Part shown: in pieces, positions 58,434-64,000 of the stretch
Layout: every line of letters starts with the position of its first letter
How positions within the stretch are numbered: the first letter of the stretch is position 1
Origin: Crossiella sp. CA-258035
GTDB lineage: Bacteria; Actinomycetota; Actinomycetes; Mycobacteriales; Pseudonocardiaceae
Direction: 5' to 3'
Assembly: GCF_030064675.1 (NCBI RefSeq)
Contig: NZ_CP116413.1
Coordinates: forward strand, 3,070,001 to 3,134,000
Length of the DNA stretch: 64,000 nt
The notes under the pieces: model-generated
What the model saw: the letters and a program-made list of their open reading frames with translations, nothing else
What the model was told of the DNA's origin: nothing
Databases searched by the model: none
Position numbers and translations under genes: made by a program

Positions 58434-60017
58434 TCAGAACAGGACCCGCTTCCGGCCGTTGTTGGGTTCGGGCATGTGCTTGCGGACCGCCCAGACCAGC
58501 AGGGCGCACATGATCAGGCCCGCGATCACCGACAGCGGGATGACGTAGGCGCGGCCCTCGTAGGTCATGCCGGGCGGTGGGTCGGGCACCGCGAGCACGA
58601 TGCTGAGCACGATGGCCGCGGTGCGGAACCGGCGCGAGTTCGTCGCCGCGGCCAGCGGGATGGCGGCCCAGATCATGTACCAGGGGTGCACCACCGCGCC
58701 CAGCAGCATCACGCAGCCCAGCGCGATGCCCAGCGCGGTCAGGGAGTTGCGGCCGGGCTGGCGGGTGCGGAAGGCGATCCACAGCAGCGCGGCGCAGATG
58801 ATCGCGATGATCACGTAGCCCAGGCCGCGGCCGATCAGGATGGCCGAGTCGATGTGGTTGCCGACGCCGAGCAGGATGCCGATGCCGCCGGCGGCCATGC
58901 CCAGGGCGGTGGTCGGGGACTTGAACGTCTTGACGATGTTGGGCACGTCCAGCGCGCCTATCCAGCCGAACCCGATGCCGGTGACCAGCGTCAAGGCCGC
59001 CAGGGTGAGGCCGAAGACGATCAACAGCTTGATCGTCACGCGCAGCAGGTCGCGGAACTGTCCGCCCATCCGGCGGGCCAGCACCGCGCCGAGGAAGCCC
59101 AGCGCGAGCACCGCGGGTAGCTTCACCAGCGCGGCGGTGGTGATGATCACAGTGCCCAGGATGACCGAGCGGGACAGCGCCAGCTCGAAGCCCGCCAGCA
59201 TCAGGCCGATCGCCAGCGCCTCGTTGTGCACGCCGCTGACCAGGTGGAACAGCACCAGCGGGTTGGCCGCGCCGAGCCAGAGCGCGGCCACCGGGGGCAC
59301 CCCGAAACGGCGGGCCAGGCGGGGCAGCGCCCACACGATCATCGCGATGCCGGCCAGGGCGAGCAGGCGGTGCAGCAGGATGCCGACCATCAGGTGGTCG
59401 CCCACCAGGCTGGCGATGCCGCGGCCGATGGCCAGGCCGACCTGCCCGTACGGGGAGGGCGTGTCCCGCCAGATGTTGGGCACGCCCCTGGTCAGCGGGT
59501 GGTCCACGCCGAGGGTCTCGGCCGGGCCCTGGGTGTAGGGGTCGAAGCCGCGCGCGGCCATCTCGCCGATGGCCAGATAGCTGTAGACGTCCCGGCTGAA
59601 CATCGGCAGCGACAGGCTCAGCGGGACCAGCCACATCATCAGCGTGCGGTCCATCTGCGAGCGGGAGACCAGCCGCGCCCGGCCCGGGCTGGCGAAGCGG
59701 CCCAGCCACAGCCAGGACACGATCAGCAGGCCCATGCCGGTGTAGACCGCGGCCATGGACACCGTGCCCACCCGGATGAACAGGTTGAGCACCGGGAAGT
59801 CCTGGAACGGGTTGACCACCGGCGCGGCGCCGGCGCCGATGCCGCCCACCGCCATCAGCAGCGAGCCGAGGGTGCCGAACCGGCGGACCAGGTCCAGCTG
59901 CCGTTGTTCGGCCTCGTTCAGCCCGGCCGGACGGCCATGGCTGGACCGGCCTAGTTCTGCCGGTCGCCCTTCCACCACTGATCCACTGACACCACTGCCT
60001 ACCTCGCCGGACGCCAC
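58434..60017 (-). CDS. MptB-like polyprenol-phosphomannose-dependent mannosyltransferase (GT-C fold)
   Basis: A 527-residue protein with about 13 membrane helices. Features: LPMFSRDVYSYLAIGEMAARGFDPYTQGP, in which the acidic residues early in the sequence match the GT-C catalytic region; DTPSPYGQVGLAIGRG; FHLVSGVHNEALAIGLML; and AVVHPWYMIWAAIPL. It should add alpha-1,6-linked mannose from polyprenol-phosphomannose to envelope glycolipids. As in mycobacteria it lies just upstream of, and divergent from, sufR. The start is uncertain; GTG at 60017 or at 59978 are the candidates. Confidence 0.82.
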   Translation of the reverse strand: MASGEVGSGVSGSVVEGRPAELGRSSHGRPAGLNEAEQRQLDLVRRFGTLGSLLMAVGGIGAGAAPVVNPFQDFPVLNLFIRVGTVSMAAVYTGMGLLIVSWLWLGRFASPGRARLVSRSQMDRTLMMWLVPLSLSLPMFSRDVYSYLAIGEMAARGFDPYTQGPAETLGVDHPLTRGVPNIWRDTPSPYGQVGLAIGRGIASLVGDHLMVGILLHRLLALAGIAMIVWALPRLARRFGVPPVAALWLGAANPLVLFHLVSGVHNEALAIGLMLAGFELALSRSVILGTVIITTAALVKLPAVLALGFLGAVLARRMGGQFRDLLRVTIKLLIVFGLTLAALTLVTGIGFGWIGALDVPNIVKTFKSPTTALGMAAGGIGILLGVGNHIDSAILIGRGLGYVIIAIICAALLWIAFRTRQPGRNSLTALGIALGCVMLLGAVVHPWYMIWAAIPLAAATNSRRFRTAAIVLSIVLAVPDPPPGMTYEGRAYVIPLSVIAGLIMCALLVWAVRKHMPEPNNGRKRVLF

Positions 60018-60113
60018 GTCCGGAAGGGTAGTGCGTAGGCGTGGGGGGTGAGTCGGGTCACCTCCCGCCGCCCCGCCTTTGCCGGTTGCGGGGAAATAAG
60101 CAAGACTTGTGTT
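60018..60113. promoter_or_regulatory. sufR promoter region
   Basis: The 96-bp divergent gap contains CAAG-A-CTTG (60101-60109) just upstream of the sufR GTG and a local A+T-rich run GAAATAAG. The palindrome is a candidate SufR autoregulatory site; the short distance to the start suggests a short or absent 5' leader. Confidence 0.4.
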
Positions 60114-60917
60114 GTGAAAAACGCCGGGACCCCGCAGCGGTCCGCCCACGAGGCGGAACGTGCTGATGGGCGTACCCGGCAGGCGGTCGCCAAGCAGCTG
60201 CTGGAGCAGGGGCCGATGACCGCCATGAGCATCGCCGAGGAGCTCGGCCTCAGCCCGGCCGCGGTGCGCAGGCACCTGGACGCGCTGCTGGCCGACAAGG
60301 AAGTGAGCACCAGGGAGGCCTCGCGGCGTCAGCCGAGGGGACGGGGTCGCCCGGCCAAGCTGTTCCTGCTCACCGAGAGTGGCCGCGCGCAGTTCGGGCA
60401 CGCCTACGACGACCTGGCCGTGGCCGCGCTGCGTTACCTCGCCGAGTTCGGCGGGGAGGACGCGGTACGCGCCTTCGCGCAGCGCCGGATCGCCACCCTG
60501 GTGGACCGGCACCGCGAGGTCGTGTTGTCCATTTCCGACCCGGTGCGCAGGGCCGAGGCCCTCGCGCAGGCGCTGAGCAGCGAGGGTTACGCTGCCTCGA
60601 CGCGCCGCGTCGGCCACGGTGAGCAGCTCTGCCAGCACCACTGCCCGGTCGCGCACGTCGCTGCCGAGTTCCCGCAGCTCTGCGAGGCCGAGACCACGGC
60701 GTTCGCCGAGCTGCTCGGATCGCACGTGCAGCGCCTGGCGACCATCGCCAGGGGAGACGCGGTGTGCACCACGCACCTGCCGCTGATCCCCGTGGCGGTT
60801 TCCCAGAACGACCCGGTCCCGCCGACGGCGGGCACCACCACCACGCGTCCGGAACCGGCCGAGAAACCGGTGCCGGGCCAGACCGCACGGATCCCGGACG
60901 GAGGGGAGCCCGCATGA
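60114..60917 (+). CDS. sufR: Fe-S-sensing repressor SufR
   Basis: A 267-residue regulator. The N-terminal winged HTH reads [29 protein letters not shown] with the wing [16 protein letters not shown]. The C-terminal Fe-S binding segment is [25 protein letters not shown], with three Cys in the expected C-x3-C...C layout. SufR with a bound cluster represses suf and derepresses when Fe-S supply falls. It is coupled to sufB by an ATGA overlap. A ~35-residue Pro/Thr-rich tail follows the core. Confidence 0.92.
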   Translation: MKNAGTPQRSAHEAERADGRTRQAVAKQLLEQGPMTAMSIAEELGLSPAAVRRHLDALLADKEVSTREASRRQPRGRGRPAKLFLLTESGRAQFGHAYDDLAVAALRYLAEFGGEDAVRAFAQRRIATLVDRHREVVLSISDPVRRAEALAQALSSEGYAASTRRVGHGEQLCQHHCPVAHVAAEFPQLCEAETTAFAELLGSHVQRLATIARGDAVCTTHLPLIPVAVSQNDPVPPTAGTTTTRPEPAEKPVPGQTARIPDGGEPA

Positions 60918-62359
60918 CTGCCGCTGCCGAGCAGCGTCCCACCACGGAGCCCATGACCCAGGAGGAGACGCTCGCCACCCTTGGTCGTTACGAGTACGGC
61001 TGGGCCGACTCGGACACGGCCGGCGAGACCGCTCGACGCGGCCTGAGCGAGGAGGTCGTTCGCGACATCTCCGCGCGCAAGGGCGAGCCCGAGTGGATGC
61101 TGGAGTCCCGGCTCAAGGGCCTGAAGCTCTTCGAGCGCAAGCCGATGCCGCACTGGGGCGCCGACCTCACCGGGATCAACTTCGACTCGATCAAGTACTT
61201 CGTGCGCTCCACGGAGAAGCAGGCCACCAGCTGGGAGGAACTGCCCGAGGAGATCAAGAACACCTACGACCGCCTGGGCATCCCGGAGGCGGAGAAGCAG
61301 CGCCTGGTCGCCGGTGTCGCCGCGCAGTACGAGTCCGAGGTCGTCTACCACCAGATCCGCGAGGACCTGGAGGAGCAGGGCGTCATCTTCCAGGACACCG
61401 ACACCGCGCTCAAGGAGCACCCTGAGCTGTTCCAGGAGTACTACGGCTCGGTGATCCCGCACGGGGACAACAAGTTCTCCGCGCTCAACGGCGCCGTGTG
61501 GTCCGGTGGCTCGTTCATCTACGTGCCCAAGGGCGTCAAGGTGGACATCCCGCTGCAGGCCTACTTCCGGATCAACACCGAGAACATGGGCCAGTTCGAG
61601 CGGACGCTGATCATCGTCGACGAGGACGCCTACGTCCACTACGTCGAGGGCTGCACCGCCCCGATCTACTCCTCCGACTCGCTGCACTCCGCGGTCGTGG
61701 AGATCATCGTGAAGAAGGGCGGCCGCTGCCGCTACACGACGATCCAGAACTGGTCGAACAACGTCTACAACCTGGTCACCAAGCGCGCCAAGGCCGAAGA
61801 GGGCGCGACCATGGAGTGGATCGACGGCAACATCGGCTCCAAGGTGACCATGAAGTACCCGGCCGTCATGCTGATGGGCCCGCACGCCAAGGGCGAGGTG
61901 CTCTCCATCGCCTTCGCCGGTGAGGGCCAGCACCAGGACGCCGGCGCCAAGATGACCCACCTCGCCCCGCACACCTCCTCGACCATCGTGTCGAAGTCGG
62001 TGGCCCGTGGCGGCGGCCGCACCTCCTACCGCGGCCTGGTCAGGGTCAACAAGGGCGCGCACCACTCCGCCTCCACGGTGAAGTGCGACGCGCTGCTGGT
62101 CGACCAGATCAGCCGCTCGGACACCTACCCCTACGTCGACGTCCGCGAGGACGACGTGTCCATGGGGCACGAGGCCACGGTGTCCAAGGTCAGCGAGGAC
62201 CAGCTGTTCTACCTGATGTCCCGCGGCCTGACCGAGGACGAGGCCATGGCGATGGTGGTGCGCGGGTTCGTCGAGCCCATCGCGCGCGAGCTGCCCATGG
62301 AGTACGCCCTTGAGCTCAACCGCCTGATCGAGCTGCAGATGGAAGGGGCAGTCGGCTGA
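60914..62359 (+). CDS. sufB: Fe-S cluster assembly scaffold SufB
   Basis: This 481-residue cytosolic protein forms the SufBC2D scaffold that builds Fe-S clusters. Strong matches: [58 protein letters not shown] and [35 protein letters not shown]. The protein is intact and has no intein, unlike SufB of several mycobacteria. It overlaps sufR by 4 bases and sufD by 1 base (TGATG). Confidence 0.97.
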   Translation: MTAAAEQRPTTEPMTQEETLATLGRYEYGWADSDTAGETARRGLSEEVVRDISARKGEPEWMLESRLKGLKLFERKPMPHWGADLTGINFDSIKYFVRSTEKQATSWEELPEEIKNTYDRLGIPEAEKQRLVAGVAAQYESEVVYHQIREDLEEQGVIFQDTDTALKEHPELFQEYYGSVIPHGDNKFSALNGAVWSGGSFIYVPKGVKVDIPLQAYFRINTENMGQFERTLIIVDEDAYVHYVEGCTAPIYSSDSLHSAVVEIIVKKGGRCRYTTIQNWSNNVYNLVTKRAKAEEGATMEWIDGNIGSKVTMKYPAVMLMGPHAKGEVLSIAFAGEGQHQDAGAKMTHLAPHTSSTIVSKSVARGGGRTSYRGLVRVNKGAHHSASTVKCDALLVDQISRSDTYPYVDVREDDVSMGHEATVSKVSEDQLFYLMSRGLTEDEAMAMVVRGFVEPIARELPMEYALELNRLIELQMEGAVG

Positions 62360-63534
62360 TGACTGCGATTGTTGAAGGGGTGACGCCGCACTCGCACGGG
62401 GCGGGTGCGGTGGTCCCTGACGCCTCCCGCGCGGAGTGGTTCTCCTCGTTCGACGTCAACGCGTTCGAGGTGCCCACCGGCCGTGAGGAGCTGTGGCGGT
62501 TCACCCCGCTCAAGCGCCTGCGCAACCTGCACGACGGCTCGGCCCCGGCCAACGGGACCACCACGGTCGAGGTCAGCGCCGCGCCCGAGGTGAACGTGGA
62601 GACCATCGAGCGCGGGGACACCCGCCTCGGCGTGGCCGGCGTGCCCGCCGACCGGGTCGCGGCCCAGGCCTGGTGCTCCTACCCGTCGGCGACCCTGGTG
62701 ACCTTCCCGAAGGACACCAAGGCCACCACGGCCACCATCGTCACGGTGACCGGCGCGGGTGCGGACAAGACCGCCTACGGGCACATCCAGCTGCGCGCCG
62801 AGGCCTTCGCCGAGGGCATCGTGGTGCTGGACTACCGCGGCTCCGGCGCCTACGCGGAGAACGTGGAGATCGTCGTCGGTGACGGCGCCAAGCTGACCGT
62901 GGTCTCGGTGCAGGACTGGGCCGACGACGCGGTGCACGTGGCCAGCCATCACGCCAAGCTCGGCCGCGACGCGGTGCTCCGGCACACCGCCGTGACCCTG
63001 GGCGGCGACCTGGTCCGGCTGTCCCCGACGGTGACCTACGACGGTCCCGGCGGCGACGCGGAGATGCTCGGCGTCTACTTCGCCGACGCCGGCCAGCACC
63101 TGGAGCACCGGCTCTTCGTCGACCACTCGGCCTCGCACTGCCGGTCCAACGTGGTCTACAAGGGCGCGCTGCAGGGCGAGGGCGCGCACACGGTGTGGAT
63201 CGGCGACGTGCTGATCCGGGCGAGCGCGGAGGCGACCAACACCTACGAGCTCAACCGCAACCTGCTGCTGACCGACGGGGCGCGCGCCGACTCGGTGCCG
63301 AACCTGGAGATCGAGACCGGCGAGATCGAGGGCGCGGGCCACGCGTCGGCGACCGGCCGCTTCGACGACGAGCAGCTGTTCTACCTGCAGGCGCGGGGCA
63401 TCCCGGTCGAGCAGGCGCGACGGCTGGTGGTGCGCGGGTTCTTCAGCGAGATCCTCGCCAAGATCACCGTGCCCGAGGTCCGCGAGCGCCTTGAGGCCGC
63501 CATCGAGGCAGAGCTCGAGGCGGTCGGCGCATGA
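62359..63534 (+). CDS. sufD: Fe-S cluster assembly protein SufD
   Basis: The 391-residue partner of SufB in the scaffold complex. The N-terminus (SRAEWFSSFDVNAFEVPTGREELWRFTPLKRL) and C-terminal beta-helix (HASATGRFDDEQLFYLQARGI, RRLVVRGFFSEILAKI) are typical. It overlaps sufB by one base and the ferredoxin gene by four, ensuring near-equal synthesis. Confidence 0.96.
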   Translation: MTAIVEGVTPHSHGAGAVVPDASRAEWFSSFDVNAFEVPTGREELWRFTPLKRLRNLHDGSAPANGTTTVEVSAAPEVNVETIERGDTRLGVAGVPADRVAAQAWCSYPSATLVTFPKDTKATTATIVTVTGAGADKTAYGHIQLRAEAFAEGIVVLDYRGSGAYAENVEIVVGDGAKLTVVSVQDWADDAVHVASHHAKLGRDAVLRHTAVTLGGDLVRLSPTVTYDGPGGDAEMLGVYFADAGQHLEHRLFVDHSASHCRSNVVYKGALQGEGAHTVWIGDVLIRASAEATNTYELNRNLLLTDGARADSVPNLEIETGEIEGAGHASATGRFDDEQLFYLQARGIPVEQARRLVVRGFFSEILAKITVPEVRERLEAAIEAELEAVGA

Positions 63535-63857
63535 CCGAGTTCAGGGTGTGCCCGCTGGCCGAACTGGCCGACGGCAAACCGTACGGCACCGAGGTGGACG
63601 GCACGCCGGTCGTGCTGGTCCGCCTCGGCGAGCAGGTGCACGCGCTGCACGACGTCTGCTCGCACGCCGAGGTCACCCTGAGCGACGGTGGCGAGGTCAG
63701 TGACGGCGCCATCGAGTGCTGGCTGCACGGTGCGGGTTTCGACCTGTGCACCGGCGAGCCGCTGACCCCGCCGGCCAGCGACCCGATCGACGTGTACGCG
63801 GTGAGCGTGCGCGAGGGCGAGGTCTACGTGGACCCGGCCACCCCCACGAACCGCTGA
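63531..63857 (+). CDS. Rieske-type [2Fe-2S] ferredoxin of the SUF operon
   Basis: A 108-residue protein. The two Rieske motifs are CSHAEVTLSDG (C-x-H) and CWLHGAGFD (C-x2-H), the ligands of a [2Fe-2S] cluster. Its position between sufD and sufC is conserved in Streptomyces and Pseudonocardiales, pointing to an electron-transfer role in cluster assembly. It overlaps sufD by four bases. Confidence 0.93.
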   Translation: MTEFRVCPLAELADGKPYGTEVDGTPVVLVRLGEQVHALHDVCSHAEVTLSDGGEVSDGAIECWLHGAGFDLCTGEPLTPPASDPIDVYAVSVREGEVYVDPATPTNR

Positions 63858-63885
63858 CTGCTTCCACCAGGAGAAACGAAAGACC

Positions 63886-64000
63886 ATGGCTACTCTGGAG
63901 ATCAAGGACCTGCACGCAGAGGTCGTCACCAATGAGGGGAACAAGGAGATCCTCAAGGGTGTCAACCTCACGGTGAAGGCCGGCGAGACCCACGCGATCA
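63886..64000 (+). CDS. sufC: Fe-S assembly ATPase SufC (5' part, cut by window edge)
   Basis: The first 38 codons are present (MATLEIKDLHAEVV..., GVNLTVKAGETHAI), matching the start of SufC up to just before Walker A. CAGGAG lies upstream. The full protein should be ~255 residues and supply ATP hydrolysis to SufB-SufD. It starts 28 bases after the ferredoxin gene. Confidence 0.93.
   Translation, partial: MATLEIKDLHAEVVTNEGNKEILKGVNLTVKAGETHAI

Noticed and set aside
60914-62359. Intein in sufB
   Set aside because: The SufB sequence is continuous at the usual length with no splicing-block motifs.

Overview
The window is about 70% G+C. It has long overlapping gene chains joined by GTGA/ATGA stop-start overlaps, many GTG starts, EspC- and YbaB-type type VII secretion companions, an SUF operon led by SufR, and the actinobacterial block ctaB / tkt-tal-pgi-zwf-opcA / qor / ctaA / ABC pair / MptB-like / sufRBD. 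Together these indicate a chromosomal segment of a filamentous actinomycete, most likely of the order Pseudonocardiales. The order is inferred from gene content and was not tested by alignment.

Layout. (1) 0-4 kb: a NarL-type histidine kinase, a divergent intergenic region rich in TTGTCA/TGACAA motifs, and a three-gene cluster related to type VII secretion. (2) 4.1-9.5 kb: a two-gene minus-strand unit encoding a giant SF1 helicase with a C-terminal Vsr/DUF559-like nuclease and a translationally coupled HEPN-like protein, a candidate anti-phage system. (3) 9.6-14 kb: pgl (displaced from its usual place beside opcA), a decayed tripeptidyl-aminopeptidase gene, a secreted Ntn-asparaginase and an FKBP lipoprotein. 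(4) 14-18.5 kb: a 1236-residue secreted Ala-rich ALF-repeat protein with a distinct C-terminal domain, followed by a 90-residue gene in the immunity position. (5) 18.5-33.5 kb: mostly secreted or accessory enzymes: an M6 protease / lipoprotein / TlpA-like operon, a CYP152 peroxygenase, RecQ, an EF-hand protein, a protease-like seven-bladed propeller protein with a broken triad and no normal start codon, an M1 peptidase, a tetracycline-type ribosomal protection protein with a leader peptide, a 168-bp MITE-like hairpin, and an acyl-CoA dehydrogenase-like protein.

(6) 33.6-42.4 kb: core metabolism. ctaB diverges from the coupled operon tkt-tal-pgi-zwf-opcA, which ends in a strong hairpin terminator. 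(7) 42.4-48 kb: an MFS exporter with its TetR regulator, then qor, a small conserved gene, a MarR/GbsR regulator and ctaA. (8) 48-56.6 kb: an accessory block inside the conserved core, with a DUF4037 protein carrying a repeat insertion, small membrane and zinc-motif proteins, SDR/TetR and PRISE/AraC regulator-enzyme pairs, a methyltransferase, a CGNR zinc-finger regulator and an NTF2-like protein, plus nearly 600 bp without a gene. (9) 56.7-64 kb: an ABC exporter pair and an MptB-like mannosyltransferase on the minus strand diverge from sufR-sufB-sufD-Rieske ferredoxin-sufC; sufC runs off the window.

How the genes work together: the pentose phosphate operon supplies NADPH and sugar phosphates, ctaB/ctaA make haem A for the terminal oxidase, and suf builds Fe-S clusters. 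The left half carries the competition, defence and secretion functions. Names are assigned from recognised motifs and remembered family features; no database search was run.
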